Part shown: piece by piece, positions 19,914 to 29,617 of the stretch | Numbering within the stretch: position 1 is the stretch's first letter | Layout of the letters: each line of letters begins with the position of its first letter | NCBI RefSeq assembly: GCF_900156025.1 | Contig: NZ_FTMO01000001.1 | Span: forward strand, 974,852-1,038,851 | Length of the DNA stretch: 64,000 bases | Origin: Allobosea sp. TND4EK4 | GTDB taxonomy: Bacteria > Pseudomonadota > Alphaproteobacteria > Rhizobiales > Beijerinckiaceae | Reading direction: 5' to 3' | Made by a program: the position numbers and the translations under genes | Notes under the pieces: model-generated | What the model was told of the DNA's origin: nothing | The model's input: only the letters and a program-made list of their open reading frames with translations | The model's database searches: none

Positions 19914-21131
19914 ATGCCGCGCGCCCTGCTCATCGTGCTCGATTCGGTCGGCTGCGGCGGCGCCGGGGATGCGCGCGCCTATGGCGACGAGGGCGCCGAT
20001 ACGCTCGGCCATATCGCACAGGCCTGCGCCGAGGGCCGCGGCGACCGCGAGAGGCTGCGCAACGGGCCGCTGACGCTGCCGAATCTCGCGCGGCTGGGGC
20101 TCGCCCATGCCTGCGAAGCCTCGACAGGGAGAGCGCTCGCGGGCGTCGAGAAGCCCGCCCGGCCGGAAGGCCGCTGGGGCTTTGGCGTCGAGGTGAGCCG
20201 CGGCAAGGATACCCCGTCCGGCCATTGGGAGATCGCCGGCTGTCCGGTCGATTTCGACTGGGGCTATTTCACCGCCCTCGAAAATTCGTTCCCGCCCGAG
20301 CTCGTGGCCGGCATCGTCAAGCAAGGCGCCCTGCCCGGCATCCTCGGCAACCGGCACGCTCCGGGCGTGACGATCATCGAGGAGCTCGGCGCCGAGCATA
20401 TCCGGACGGGCAAGCCGATCTGCTACACCTCGGTCGATTCCGTGTTCCAGATCGCCGCGCATGAGGAGCATTTCGGGCTCGAGCGCCTTTATGCGCTCTG
20501 CCGGACGGTGCGGGCGCTGGTCGACCCGCTGCGGATCGGCCGCGTCATCGCGCGCCCCTTCACGGGCTCGCCGGAGCAGGGCTTCAGCCGCACCGGAAAC
20601 CGCAAGGACTTCGCCATTCCGCCGCCGCACGAGACCCTTCTCGACCGGCTGGAGGCACAGGGGCGCACGGTGATCACCGTCGGCAAGATCGGCGACATCT
20701 TCGCCCATCGCGCCACCGGCGAGGAGATCAAGCCCTTCGGCAATGCGGCGATGGTGGACGCCGCGCTCGAAGCCTGGGACAGGCTGCCCGATGGCGGGTT
20801 CTGCTTCGTCAACCTCGTCGATTTCGACACCGAATTCGGCCATCGCCGCGACGTGCCGGGCTATGCGGCGGCGCTGGAGGCCTTCGACAAGGCGCTGCCG
20901 CGGATCGAGGCCGCGCTTCGTGCGGGCGACCTCGCCGTCATCACCGCCGACCACGGCAACGATCCGACCTGGCGCGGCACCGATCACACGCGCGAGCATG
21001 TGCCGATCCTGGCCTTCGGGCCGGGGGTGAGGCCGGAGGCCCTGGGCCGGCGGGAGAGCTTCGCCGACATCGCGGCGAGCCTCGGCATCCATCTCGGAAT
21101 CGGCGCAGTCGGGCCCGGGCGGGCCTGGTAG
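19914..21131 (+). CDS. deoB: Phosphopentomutase
   Basis: The enzyme interconverts (deoxy)ribose 1-phosphate and 5-phosphate in nucleoside salvage. The 405-residue alkaline-phosphatase-superfamily protein has metal ligands in '[13 protein letters not shown]' at the start and '[19 protein letters not shown]' near the end, plus '[10 protein letters not shown]' and '[13 protein letters not shown]'. A GGGAG site lies 5 bases before ATG 19914, inside the end of yejF, so it is the last gene of the importer operon. It converges on the phosphatase-like gene at 21171. Confidence 0.94.
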   Translation: MPRALLIVLDSVGCGGAGDARAYGDEGADTLGHIAQACAEGRGDRERLRNGPLTLPNLARLGLAHACEASTGRALAGVEKPARPEGRWGFGVEVSRGKDTPSGHWEIAGCPVDFDWGYFTALENSFPPELVAGIVKQGALPGILGNRHAPGVTIIEELGAEHIRTGKPICYTSVDSVFQIAAHEEHFGLERLYALCRTVRALVDPLRIGRVIARPFTGSPEQGFSRTGNRKDFAIPPPHETLLDRLEAQGRTVITVGKIGDIFAHRATGEEIKPFGNAAMVDAALEAWDRLPDGGFCFVNLVDFDTEFGHRRDVPGYAAALEAFDKALPRIEAALRAGDLAVITADHGNDPTWRGTDHTREHVPILAFGPGVRPEALGRRESFADIAASLGIHLGIGAVGPGRAW

Positions 21132-21170
21132 CGTGCCGGGCGCCGCTCCCGCGCGTCTCCAGTTCGCGGA

Positions 21171-21659
21171 TCACGCGCGCAGCCGCTCCTTGATGCGGCG
21201 GATCAGCCCGTCGCGAATCTCGCGATAGGCCTCGAGCTTCTGCTCGCGCGAGCCCTGGACGATGGTCGGGTCCATGGTCGGCCAGTATTCGACGTCGGCG
21301 GCGAGCGTGCGGGTCAGCTCCAGCGCCTTGTGATGGGCTTCCGGGGACAGGGAGACGATGAGGTCGAAGTTCAAGCCTTCCCACTCCTCCAGCTCCTCGA
21401 CGGATTTGGGCTTGTGGCGGCCGAGATCGATGCCGATCTCGTCGAGCACCGCCTGGGCAAAGCCGTCGAACTCGCCCTTCCGGGCGCCGGCGGACTGCAC
21501 ATAGACAGATTTGCCGAAGAAGTGCTTCGCCAGCGCCTCGGCCATCGGCGAGCGCACCGCGTTCATCGCGCACATGAACAGCACGCTCTGGACACGGCGC
21601 GGCGGACCGTCCCCGCCCGTCCCGGGCGGTCCTGCGCCAGGCAGATCGGCAGCGGCCAA
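21171..21659 (-). CDS. Low-molecular-weight phosphatase / ArsC-like protein
   Basis: This 162-residue protein has the phosphate loop C-x5-R in 'MCAMNAVRSPMAEA' near residues 29-36 and 'YWPTMDPTIVQGSRE' with the general-acid aspartate region, the fold of LMW protein tyrosine phosphatases and thioredoxin-linked arsenate reductases. The usual loop (C-x-G-N-x-C-R) has lost its second cysteine here. It is the last gene of the murA-hisD block, 5 bases after the UPF0262 gene. The substrate is unknown. Confidence 0.8.
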   Translation of the reverse strand: MAAADLPGAGPPGTGGDGPPRRVQSVLFMCAMNAVRSPMAEALAKHFFGKSVYVQSAGARKGEFDGFAQAVLDEIGIDLGRHKPKSVEELEEWEGLNFDLIVSLSPEAHHKALELTRTLAADVEYWPTMDPTIVQGSREQKLEAYREIRDGLIRRIKERLRA

Positions 21660-21664
21660 GCGCG

Positions 21665-22156
21665 TCAGCCCTTCCAGTGCAGGGCATAGATCAAGGTGAA
21701 GAGACGCCGGGCCGTGTCGAAATCGATCTCGACCTTGTTTGCCAGCCGCTCGACGAGGATGCCCGCCGCCTCGTCATGGAGGCCGCGCCGGCCCATGTCG
21801 ATCGCCTCGATCTGCTCGGGTGTCTGGGTCCGGATCGCGGCGTAGTAGCTGTCGCAGATCATCTCGTAATCCTTGACGATCCGCCGGAACGGGGTGAGCG
21901 AGAGATGGTGGCTGATGATCGCCGAACCATCCGCCGCCTTGATGTCGAAGACGAGCCGGCGCTCGACCAGAGCGAGATGCGCCAGATAGGGGCCGCCTTC
22001 ATGGCCCGGCACGACAAAGCGGTTTTTCTCGATCAGGTCGTAGATCGCGATGGCGCGCTCATGCTCCTGATCGGGGCTGCCGCGGCCCAGGGAGGATTCG
22101 TCCAGCGTCACGCCGACGAGGCAGTGCTTGTCCGAGGAGGCTTCGCCCGACATCAC
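21665..22156 (-). CDS. UPF0262 family protein
   Basis: This 163-residue conserved alphaproteobacterial protein contains '[19 protein letters not shown]', 'YDLIEKN', '[21 protein letters not shown]' and '[12 protein letters not shown]'. It is almost always encoded next to hisD, as here. Its function is not known. It is likely co-transcribed with hisD upstream and the phosphatase-like gene downstream. Confidence 0.88.
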   Translation of the reverse strand: MMSGEASSDKHCLVGVTLDESSLGRGSPDQEHERAIAIYDLIEKNRFVVPGHEGGPYLAHLALVERRLVFDIKAADGSAIISHHLSLTPFRRIVKDYEMICDSYYAAIRTQTPEQIEAIDMGRRGLHDEAAGILVERLANKVEIDFDTARRLFTLIYALHWKG

Positions 22157-22207
22157 GTCTCCTGTCGTGGCGCCGCCCCGTTCGCGACGCTCGGATCATC
22201 GCTAGGG

Positions 22208-22251
22208 CATCGGATCTTTCCGAAAAGTGGAACCCACCTTTCGGTCCGATG
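22208..22251. repeat. Palindromic intergenic repeat after hisD
   Basis: This is an imperfect nested palindrome: outer arms CATCGGATC / GGTCCGATG and inner arms CCGAAA / TTTCGG around 'AGTGGAACCCACC'. The form is that of short mobile-like repeats found between genes in rhizobia. It sits 2 bases past the hisD stop and could act as a terminator or mRNA-stabilising hairpin. Confidence 0.6.
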
Positions 22252-22253
22252 AC

Positions 22254-23546
22254 TCAGAGATTGAGCCTGATCGTCACGGAACGGCCGTGCGCCTGCAAGC
22301 CCTCCGCTTCGGCAAGTTTCACCGCCGACGGCGCGAGGGCCCGCAAGCCCTCGGGACCGCATCGCAGCAGCGAGGTGCGTTTCATGAAGTCGCCGACGCC
22401 CAGGCCCGACGAGAACCGGGCGGAGCGGGCCGTCGGCAGGACGTGGTTGGGGCCGCCGACATAGTCGCCGATCGCCTCCGGCGTATGGCCGCCGAGGAAG
22501 ATCGCGCCGGCATTGCGGATCAGCTCCGAAAGGCGGTCCGGATCGGCGGTCATGATCTCGAGATGCTCGGGCGCAATGCGATCGACCAGCGGCACGGCCG
22601 CTTCCAGATCCGAGACCAGCAGGATGGCGCCGAACTCCTGCCAGCTCGCCCCGGCGATCTCCGCGCGGGGCAGCGTCGCGAGCTGGGCGGCGAGCGCCTT
22701 CTCGACTTCGGCCGCAAGGCCGGCATCATCGGTCATCAGGATCGACTGGGCCGAGGCGTCGTGCTCGGCCTGCGCCAGCAGATCGGCCGCGATCCAGTCC
22801 GGGTTGGCGGTGCGGTCGGCGATGACGAGGACCTCGGAGGGGCCGGCGATCATGTCGATGCCGACCTGGCCGAAGACGCGGCGCTTGGCGGCGGCGACAT
22901 AGGCGTTGCCCGGGCCGACGATCTTGGCGACCGGCGCGATGCTCGCCGTGCCATGGGCCAGCGCCGCGACCGCCTGCGCCCCACCGATGCGGTAGATCTC
23001 GTCGACGCCGGCGAAGCGTGCGGCCGCCAGCACCAGCGGATTGGTCTGCCCGCGCGGCGTCGGCGCCACCATGACCACGCGCGGCACGCCGGCGACCTTG
23101 GCGGGAATGGCGTTCATCAGGACCGAGGACGGATAGCTCGCCGTGCCTCCGGGGACATAGAGGCCGACGGCCTCGATCGCGCTCCAGCGCCAGCCGCTTT
23201 CGACGCCGGCCTCGTCGCGCACCCAGGAATCGGCCGGCTTCTGGCGGGCGTGATAGGTCTCGATTCGCGCGCGGGCGGTCTCCAGCGCGTCCAGCAGCTC
23301 AGGCGAGCAGGCGGCGACCGCGGCATCGATCTCCGCCTCGCTCACGCGCAGGGTGTCCGGCGTCAGGTCGAGGGCGTCGAACCGGCTGGTATAGGCGATC
23401 AGAGCCGCGTCGCCCTTGGCGCGCACCTGCGCGATGATGTCGGCGACGACCCGATCGACCTCCTCCGAGACCTCGCGCTTGGCGGCGAGCAGAGCGGCGA
23501 AACCGGCCTCGAACCCGGCATCCTTGTCATCGAGCCTGATCGGCAT
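22254..23546 (-). CDS. hisD: Histidinol dehydrogenase
   Basis: HisD catalyses the last two oxidations of histidine synthesis (histidinol to histidine, NAD+). The 430 residues include 'VGLYVPGGTASYPSSVLMN', 'GPGNAYVAAAKRRVFG', 'IDMIAGPSEVLVIAD', 'QAEHDASAQ' (zinc/catalytic region) and 'PEHLEI'. The open frame extends 22 codons further, but ATG 23546 sits behind a GAGG ribosome site and matches the usual 'MPIRL' start. Confidence 0.96.
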   Translation of the reverse strand: MPIRLDDKDAGFEAGFAALLAAKREVSEEVDRVVADIIAQVRAKGDAALIAYTSRFDALDLTPDTLRVSEAEIDAAVAACSPELLDALETARARIETYHARQKPADSWVRDEAGVESGWRWSAIEAVGLYVPGGTASYPSSVLMNAIPAKVAGVPRVVMVAPTPRGQTNPLVLAAARFAGVDEIYRIGGAQAVAALAHGTASIAPVAKIVGPGNAYVAAAKRRVFGQVGIDMIAGPSEVLVIADRTANPDWIAADLLAQAEHDASAQSILMTDDAGLAAEVEKALAAQLATLPRAEIAGASWQEFGAILLVSDLEAAVPLVDRIAPEHLEIMTADPDRLSELIRNAGAIFLGGHTPEAIGDYVGGPNHVLPTARSARFSSGLGVGDFMKRTSLLRCGPEGLRALAPSAVKLAEAEGLQAHGRSVTIRLNL

Positions 23547-23592
23547 GGTATCCTCGAAACTGGCAGTCCGGTCGTCGTCGTTTCCCGCAATC

Positions 23593-23692
23593 GTCATCCC
23601 GGGCGTAGTCAAGCGCAGACCGGGATCGATGCCCGAACGGTTCAGGCACGGATCCCGGACCGGCGCGGCTGACGCCGCTTGTCCAGGATGAC
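23593..23692. repeat. Mosaic intergenic repeat, copy 1 (GTCATCCC family)
   Basis: The element starts GTCATCCC and ends AGGATGAC, with an internal 'TTCAGGCACGGATCCCGGA' segment that recurs, slightly changed, in the copy at 37573-37681. It is bounded by complementary ends and lies between hisD and the DUF2948 gene. The form matches rhizobial intergenic mosaic elements. Confidence 0.7.
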
Positions 23693-23752
23693 GCGCCTCT
23701 TAGACGAACGGTGCCTGCGATTGAAGTTGGTGTCGGCGGAAAAACGATTCGC

Positions 23753-24196
23753 TCAGCTTTCCGGGTGGTCCGGCGTCGCCACCGCTTCCCAGACGGGCCC
23801 CAGGTCCTTCATCTGCGACTCGATGCATTCGACGACGAGCCGGATCGCGGCGCCTTCCGAAAAATGCAGCGTCACCTCGCCCGCAGGCTCCTGCGTGGCT
23901 TCGAAGGTGACCGCGAGCAGGTTCAGGACACGCTCGGCGTCGTTCTTGTCGAGATTGCTGCTGCGGACGCCGAGAACGCGGTCGAAATGCAGCGCGGCAA
24001 GGCGCCGGCGCCGATGGCCCTGCTCCGCGCCCTCCCAGTCGAAGCGGCGGGCCGCCAGCGCGAAGCGATGCTCCTTCGGCAGATAGACCATGTCGGCGAT
24101 CTTCAGCACGGCATCCTGAAGATGGGCCGAGACGACGCCGAGGTCGTCGGCATCGAGCGCAAGGAGCTTCAGCGGATCGGCGGCGGCGTCGGACAT
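23753..24196 (-). CDS. DUF2948 family protein
   Basis: This 147-residue soluble protein has the family's 'LKLLALDADDLGVVSAHLQDAVLKIADM' start and 'RFDWEGAE', 'VLNLLAVTFE' and 'LVVECIESQM' blocks. Function is unknown. It lies between murA and hisD on the same strand, a position conserved in this group. The start at 24196 leaves 60 bases to the murA stop. Confidence 0.85.
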   Translation of the reverse strand: MSDAAADPLKLLALDADDLGVVSAHLQDAVLKIADMVYLPKEHRFALAARRFDWEGAEQGHRRRRLAALHFDRVLGVRSSNLDKNDAERVLNLLAVTFEATQEPAGEVTLHFSEGAAIRLVVECIESQMKDLGPVWEAVATPDHPES

Positions 24197-24256
24197 GGAT
24201 CCGTTCTGCCGAGCCGCGGCCGGAAAATCAATCGCCGATGCGCCCGGCCGCCTTCG

Positions 24257-25546
24257 TCAGCCGCTGATGCGTTCCACGAGGGCGCCGCAGCGCGTGAGCT
24301 TGGCTTCCAGCGCCTCGAACCCGCGGTCCAGATGATAGACCCGGTTGATCGTCGTATCGCCCTCGGCCGCGAGCCCCCCGATCACCAGCGAGACCGAGGC
24401 GCGCAGATCGGTCGCCATCACAGGGGCTCCGGTCAGCTTGGCGACGCCTTCCACGACCGCGACATCGCCATCCAGCCGGATCCGGGCGCCGAGGCGGGCG
24501 AGCTCCTGCACATGCATGAAGCGGTTCTCGAAAATCGTCTCGCGGATGCGGGAGGTGCCCTTCGCCGTGGTCATCAGCGCCATGAACTGCGCCTGCAGAT
24601 CGGTCGGGAAGCCGGGGAAGGGTTCGGTCTCGACATCGACGGCGTCGACCCCGTGCCCGTTGCGGCGCACGCGGATGCCCTCAGGGGTCGAACTGATCTC
24701 GACGCCCGACCGGACCAGCACATCCAGGGCCGATTGCAGCAGGTCGGCCCGCGCGCCCTCCAGCAGCACGTCGCCGCCGGTCATCGCCACGGCCATGGCG
24801 TAGGTGCCGGTCTCGATCCTGTCCGGCAGCACCGCGTGATGCGCGCCGCCCAGCCGGGCGACGCCCTCGACGACGATGCGCGAGGTTCCCGCGCCCTCGA
24901 TCTTCGCCCCCATCTTGACGAGGCAGGCGGCCAGATCGCTGACCTCGGGCTCGCGCGCGGCATTTTCGATCACGGTCGTGCCGCGGGCGAGCACGGCGGC
25001 CATCAGGGCGGTATGGGTGCCGCCGACCGTCACCTTCGGGAAGACGATCTCGGCGCCCTGCAAGCCCTTCGGCGCACGCGCCAGCGCATAGCCGTTCTCG
25101 ATCACGATCTCGGCGCCGAGCCTCTCCAGCGCCATCAGGAGCAGGTCGACCGGGCGCGTGCCGATGGCGCAGCCGCCGGGCAGCGAGACCTTGGCCTCGC
25201 CCATGCGGGCCAGGATCGGCGCGATGACCCAGAAGCTGGCGCGCATCGTCGAGACCAGCTCGTAGGGCGCGCAGGTGTCGACGATCTGCCGGGCGGTCAG
25301 CGAGATGGTCTGGCCCGTCTCGGCCGATTGGCCGATCCGCCGGCCGGCCACCGTGCGGTCGACGCCATGGTTGGAGAGGATGCGCGAGAGCGCCGTCACG
25401 TCGGAAAGGCGCGGGACGTTGGTCAGCGTCAGGGTCTCGTCGGTCAGCAGGCTCGCGATCATCAGCGGCAGGGCGGCGTTCTTGGCGCCGGAGATCGGAA
25501 TGGCGCCCTCGAGGCGCTGGCCGCCGGTGATGCGAATCTTGTCCAT
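24257..25546 (-). CDS. murA: UDP-N-acetylglucosamine 1-carboxyvinyltransferase
   Basis: MurA transfers enolpyruvate to UDP-GlcNAc, the first committed step of peptidoglycan synthesis. All 429 residues are present, with Lys22 in '[10 protein letters not shown]' and the catalytic, fosfomycin-reactive cysteine in '[13 protein letters not shown]'. The closing '[16 protein letters not shown]' is typical. It follows a small conserved gene by 58 bases on the minus strand. Confidence 0.96.
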   Translation of the reverse strand: MDKIRITGGQRLEGAIPISGAKNAALPLMIASLLTDETLTLTNVPRLSDVTALSRILSNHGVDRTVAGRRIGQSAETGQTISLTARQIVDTCAPYELVSTMRASFWVIAPILARMGEAKVSLPGGCAIGTRPVDLLLMALERLGAEIVIENGYALARAPKGLQGAEIVFPKVTVGGTHTALMAAVLARGTTVIENAAREPEVSDLAACLVKMGAKIEGAGTSRIVVEGVARLGGAHHAVLPDRIETGTYAMAVAMTGGDVLLEGARADLLQSALDVLVRSGVEISSTPEGIRVRRNGHGVDAVDVETEPFPGFPTDLQAQFMALMTTAKGTSRIRETIFENRFMHVQELARLGARIRLDGDVAVVEGVAKLTGAPVMATDLRASVSLVIGGLAAEGDTTINRVYHLDRGFEALEAKLTRCGALVERISG

Positions 25547-25604
25547 CTTGGATTCCTGCCGGGCCGCCGGAGTGCTGCCGGGCGCCGGTCGAGAGAGGGA
25601 GCGT

Positions 25605-25820
25605 TCAGGTGCGACGGTCGTCGCCGCCCTGTGCAGAAGGCTCGGGCTGCTGCGGACCCGCCTCTTCCGAACGGCGAGCGCGAGCCTGGGCCTTGCGGCG
25701 CTTCAGATTCTCGCGAAGCGCGGCGGCAAGGCGCGCCTGCTTCTCGTCATCGGCGGGGCGAGTCACGGCATCAACTCGGTCACGGGTTTGAACGCGGGAA
25801 CGCGGCGAATTCGCGGCCAT
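25605..25820 (-). CDS. Small basic conserved hypothetical protein upstream of murA
   Basis: This 71-residue, very polar protein has a helical basic core '[24 protein letters not shown]' flanked by disordered ends rich in Ala, Glu and Gln. GGAG lies 6 bases before ATG 25820, which is preferred over a start four codons earlier. Proteins of this kind are often annotated beside murA in Hyphomicrobiales, without known function. Confidence 0.6.
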   Translation of the reverse strand: MAANSPRSRVQTRDRVDAVTRPADDEKQARLAAALRENLKRRKAQARARRSEEAGPQQPEPSAQGGDDRRT

Positions 25821-26169
25821 CGTTAGCTCCACTGCGGTTCAGGGACAAGCGCATGGGCACTGGCGGCGGAGTCCCGATGCTGGACACCGCCCGTGCCGTT
25901 TCGCGCCAGCGGGATTGCCCGGCCCGGCCCGCCTCCGCCGGCACCGATGCGAAAAACCTTGATTTTGCAGGCGCGAAGGGGGCGGAAGCCTCGCCGGGCG
26001 ATGCGGCAGGGCCGGCTCGCTTCTTGCCCGATGGCGGTGCGAGATCTCGCCGATGACGCATGGGCAAGCAAATTTCCTTAATGAAATTAACCATTTCCGG
26101 CAGAACTCGTTTACAGTTTGTTAAGCTCGTTTAACCTGAGGGCAGCTTCAATCGGCGGGGAGTGGCGGC
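25821..26169. other. Divergent intergenic region upstream of the RpfF-like gene
   Basis: These 349 bases hold no convincing gene. The last 100 bases are distinctly AT-rich compared with the surroundings. They contain TTAATGAAATTAACC and TTAAGCTCGTTTAACC (26117-26135 region), paired TTAA boxes resembling but not matching CtrA spacing. This is the probable promoter and control region for the signal-synthase gene at 26170. Confidence 0.5.
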
Positions 26170-27111
26170 ATGTTCCAGGCGCTAAAGGCAAATGCGGCGG
26201 CGATGGCCCCGGCGATGTCGGACAGTTGCGAGGTCATCGACGCGATCCGCTACAATGCGGGCTTCCTGCCGGAGGTGGAGCTCGCCTATGAGCCGGAGAT
26301 CAAGACGCTCTGGGTGACGATCAGGCCCGAGCTCAAGCCGGTCTTTACGCTCCAGCTCCTCGACAGCCTGGTGAAGATCCAGAGCACGGTGTTCGCGCTG
26401 TGGGGCGCGCCGGACCAGTATCATCGCGCTCCGGTCCGCTTTCTCGCCTTCCGCGGCACGGGGCCGTTCTTCACGTTGGGCGGCGATCTCGACTTCTATC
26501 TCGACTGCCTGGCCAAGAACGATCGTGCATCGCTGAAGGAATACGCCCGGCTCTCCGCCGAGGGGGCGATCTGGAATTCGGGCGGCCTCAAGGGCCTCGT
26601 GGTCACGCTGTCGACGATCCATGCCAAGGCCATCGGCGGCGGCATCGACGCGCCGCGCTCCTGCAACGTCATGATCGCGGAAGAGCAGGCCTCGTTCGTC
26701 TACCCCGAGATCAAGTTCAATCACTTCCCGATCACGGCGGTGGCGATCCTGTCGCGGCGGATGGGCCAACGCGCCGCCGAGCAGATGCTGCTCTCCGGTG
26801 AGGAGATGAGCGCGGAGGAGTTTTTCCGCGCAGGAGGCCTCGAAGCGGTCGTCCCGACCGGCAGCGGCGAGAACTGGATCCGGAAGTACTGCGCCGACTC
26901 GCTGCCGATCCATGCAGCGAAGACGGCCCTGTTCTCGGCCTTCAATCGCCGGGCCGGCGATATGCGCGAAGAACTCGCCCATCTTGGCGAGATCTGGACC
27001 GAATGCATGCTGCGGCTCAGCCCCAGCGCGATCTCGAAGCTCCAGCGGATCGCCCAGACGCAGGATCGCATGCTCTCCCGGGTGTATCAAAGGCAGGCTG
27101 AACACGCCTGA
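26170..27111 (+). CDS. RpfF-like diffusible-signal-factor synthase (crotonase fold)
   Basis: This 313-residue enoyl-CoA hydratase-fold protein resembles RpfF, the enzyme that makes cis-2-unsaturated fatty-acid signals from acyl-ACP. Matching blocks are 'FFTLGGDLDFYL' (oxyanion loop), 'AKAIGGGIDAPRSCNVMIAEE' and 'YPEIKFNHFPITAVAILSRRMG'. By eye alignment with Xanthomonas RpfF, the second catalytic glutamate (Glu161) is kept in 'YPEI', but the first (Glu141) is aspartate ('GGGIDA'). A membrane PAS-GGDEF-EAL gene follows 178 bases later, recalling the RpfF/RpfR pairing of Burkholderia. A different short-chain crotonase reaction remains possible. Confidence 0.75.
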   Translation: MFQALKANAAAMAPAMSDSCEVIDAIRYNAGFLPEVELAYEPEIKTLWVTIRPELKPVFTLQLLDSLVKIQSTVFALWGAPDQYHRAPVRFLAFRGTGPFFTLGGDLDFYLDCLAKNDRASLKEYARLSAEGAIWNSGGLKGLVVTLSTIHAKAIGGGIDAPRSCNVMIAEEQASFVYPEIKFNHFPITAVAILSRRMGQRAAEQMLLSGEEMSAEEFFRAGGLEAVVPTGSGENWIRKYCADSLPIHAAKTALFSAFNRRAGDMREELAHLGEIWTECMLRLSPSAISKLQRIAQTQDRMLSRVYQRQAEHA

Positions 27112-27289
27112 GTTGCGATTTTGCAGATTTCGGCGAATGAAATCTGGGTGATCGCGATCGTCTGCTGTCTCCAGATCACCGCACCGAACGAAGCGTTTAC
27201 CTCTACTGCCCTAAACCTTCCTGATGCCGCATGCCGTGCCTGAACACGGCACGGCGTCGGCCGCCCCGGCGTGGCAAAGGCAGGGTTGA

Positions 27290-29617
27290 ATGGCAGACGC
27301 TTTCCAGCGTTTGAGCAAGACCGTCCGCGGTCAGGTCGATGACGTCGACCTGACCGGCTATACCCTTCTGGTCAATTCGCTGTTCTCCTCGCCGGCCTCG
27401 ATCGTGCCCGGCGGCATCGCAGGCGTCCTCACGCCTTTCCTCTGCTGGCTCGCGACCGGATACGACGTCTTCGTCAGCCTGACGGTTCTCGTGGCGCTGA
27501 TCGTCGCGCTGAGGATGATGACGGTGGTCGCCTATCGGCGCTGCAACCATGCCGACGACACCTATGCGCAGACCCGCCGCTGGGATCGCGATTACTTCCT
27601 CGGCGCCACCGCCTTCAGCGCGGCGCTGGGCTATAGCTGCTATGTCGCGCTCGTCCAGACGGACGACGCCGCGGCCCATATCACCTCGGTAGCCTCCACC
27701 ATCGCGCTGGCGTCGGGCTATGTCTCGCGCAATGCCGGCCGGCCGAAATTCGTCGCCGTCCAGTTGCTGATCTTCTGCGTCCCGATGGCCATCGGGCTGA
27801 TCGGCGCCAACAATCCCTATTACCGCTATATCGGCTATTTCGCGTTTCTATACGTGGCCGCGAACATCGCCATCACCAATTCGCTCCACCGCAATCTGCT
27901 GGCGTTGAGCGACGCCACGAAGCAGTCCAAGGCGCTCGCCTCTGCCCTGCATTCGCAGAACCTGACGCTGGACGCCGCGCTCAACACCATGATCGACGGG
28001 CTGGCGATGTTCGACCGCGGCCTCAAGCTGGCTGTCAGCAACAAGCCCCATGGCGCGCTCTACGGGCTGCCCGACACGCTGACGCTGCCGGGTACGCCGC
28101 TGACCGCCATCGCCCGCTTCCTGGTCGAGCGGCAGGTGATCAGCCAGGATCAGCTCCGCGACATCCGCTCGGCGCTGGTCAGCGTGCAGACCCAGCAGCA
28201 GCCGGCGAGCCGGGAGGTGGTGACGCGGGGCGGGCTCGTCCTGGTCGTGACGTTCGCGCCCGCAGCCGAGGGCGGCATCCTGATGCTGACCGAGGACGCC
28301 ACGGAGCGTAAGCGGATCGCGGCACGGATCGAGCAGATGGCCCGGTTCGACGAACTGACCGGCCTCGCCAACCGCTTCGAATACAACACGCAGATCGCGG
28401 ACGCCTTCGCTCGCCTCGAGCGGACGGGAGAGGCCTTCGCGCTGCTCTATGTCGATCTCGACGGCTTCAAGCAGGTCAACGATTCGCTCGGGCACGATGT
28501 CGGCGACCTCGTGCTGATGGAGACCGCGAGCCGGCTGCGCAACGCCGTCCGCGGCGACGACAGGCTCGCCCGCTTCGGCGGCGACGAGTTCCTGCTGATC
28601 CTGCCTTCGGCGGACCATGCCGCCGTGACCGTCATCGCGCAGCGGATGATCGACGCGATGGCCAAGCCTTTCGACGCCGACGGCAAGACGGTCTACGTCA
28701 CCGCCAGCATCGGCATCGCGATGGCGCCGCATGACGGTGCTAACCCGGCCGATCTGCTGCGCCATGCCGATACCGCCCTGTACAAGGCCAAGGCGGCCGG
28801 CCGTAACGCGCTGATGTTCTTCAACCCGGCGATGGCCGAGGAGATCATGGAGCGTCACGAGATCGAACTCGATCTGCGCAAGGCCTGCACCGACGGCTCG
28901 CTCGAACTGTTCTATCAGCCGATCATCGACCTGAAGACGCAGAAGATCGTGGCGCGCGAGGCGCTGATGCGGTGGCGCCATCCGGTGCGGGGCATGGTGC
29001 CGGCGGGGGTCTTCATCCCGATCGCCGAACAATCCGGCCTGATCGGGACGATGGGCGACTGGGCGATTCGCCAGGCCTGCAAGGACGCGGCCGGCTGGGA
29101 GCCCGATGTCAGCGTGTCGGTCAACGTCTCGGCCCTCCAGTTCAGGGAGCCGCGGCATCTCGTGGAGACGGTCAAGGACGCGCTGCTCGCTTCCCACCTC
29201 GCCTCCTCCCGCCTGACGCTCGAGATCACCGAATCCGTCCTGATCGACGACAACAAGCAGACGCTCGGCGTGCTGCAGGCGCTGCGCGAGATCGGCGTGA
29301 GCTTCGCGCTCGACGATTTCGGCACGGGCTACTCCTCGCTCGCCTATCTCTCGACCTATCCGATCGCCCAGGTGAAGATCGACCAGAGCTTCGCGCGCGA
29401 CGTCCATGTCAGCGAGGCTCCCAAGGCCATCATCGAGGCGGTCTGCCAGCTGGCACGCCGCCTGCAGATGAACGTGGTCGTCGAGGGCATCGAAACAGAC
29501 CAGCAGCGCATCGCCGTGCAGTTGCTGGGCGCGCATCGCGCGCAGGGCTATCTCTTCGGGCGGCCGGAGGCGCTCTCCACGATCCGGCCGCAAGGGGGCG
29601 GCCGCAGCGTCGCCTGA
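27290..29617 (+). CDS. Membrane-bound PAS-GGDEF-EAL cyclic-di-GMP enzyme
   Basis: This 775-residue protein has an N-terminal membrane module with five or six hydrophobic segments (about residues 30-205), a PAS-like sensor (about 225-340), a GGDEF domain with intact 'RFGGDEFLLIL' near 425 and an EAL domain with intact 'AREALMRW' near 560 and 'ALDDFGTGYSSL'. Both synthase and phosphodiesterase motifs look active, so it could make or destroy cyclic di-GMP depending on the signal. Its location after an RpfF-like gene suggests that it reads a fatty-acid signal, but the PAS domain does not by itself prove this. Confidence 0.9.
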   Translation: MADAFQRLSKTVRGQVDDVDLTGYTLLVNSLFSSPASIVPGGIAGVLTPFLCWLATGYDVFVSLTVLVALIVALRMMTVVAYRRCNHADDTYAQTRRWDRDYFLGATAFSAALGYSCYVALVQTDDAAAHITSVASTIALASGYVSRNAGRPKFVAVQLLIFCVPMAIGLIGANNPYYRYIGYFAFLYVAANIAITNSLHRNLLALSDATKQSKALASALHSQNLTLDAALNTMIDGLAMFDRGLKLAVSNKPHGALYGLPDTLTLPGTPLTAIARFLVERQVISQDQLRDIRSALVSVQTQQQPASREVVTRGGLVLVVTFAPAAEGGILMLTEDATERKRIAARIEQMARFDELTGLANRFEYNTQIADAFARLERTGEAFALLYVDLDGFKQVNDSLGHDVGDLVLMETASRLRNAVRGDDRLARFGGDEFLLILPSADHAAVTVIAQRMIDAMAKPFDADGKTVYVTASIGIAMAPHDGANPADLLRHADTALYKAKAAGRNALMFFNPAMAEEIMERHEIELDLRKACTDGSLELFYQPIIDLKTQKIVAREALMRWRHPVRGMVPAGVFIPIAEQSGLIGTMGDWAIRQACKDAAGWEPDVSVSVNVSALQFREPRHLVETVKDALLASHLASSRLTLEITESVLIDDNKQTLGVLQALREIGVSFALDDFGTGYSSLAYLSTYPIAQVKIDQSFARDVHVSEAPKAIIEAVCQLARRLQMNVVVEGIETDQQRIAVQLLGAHRAQGYLFGRPEALSTIRPQGGGRSVA

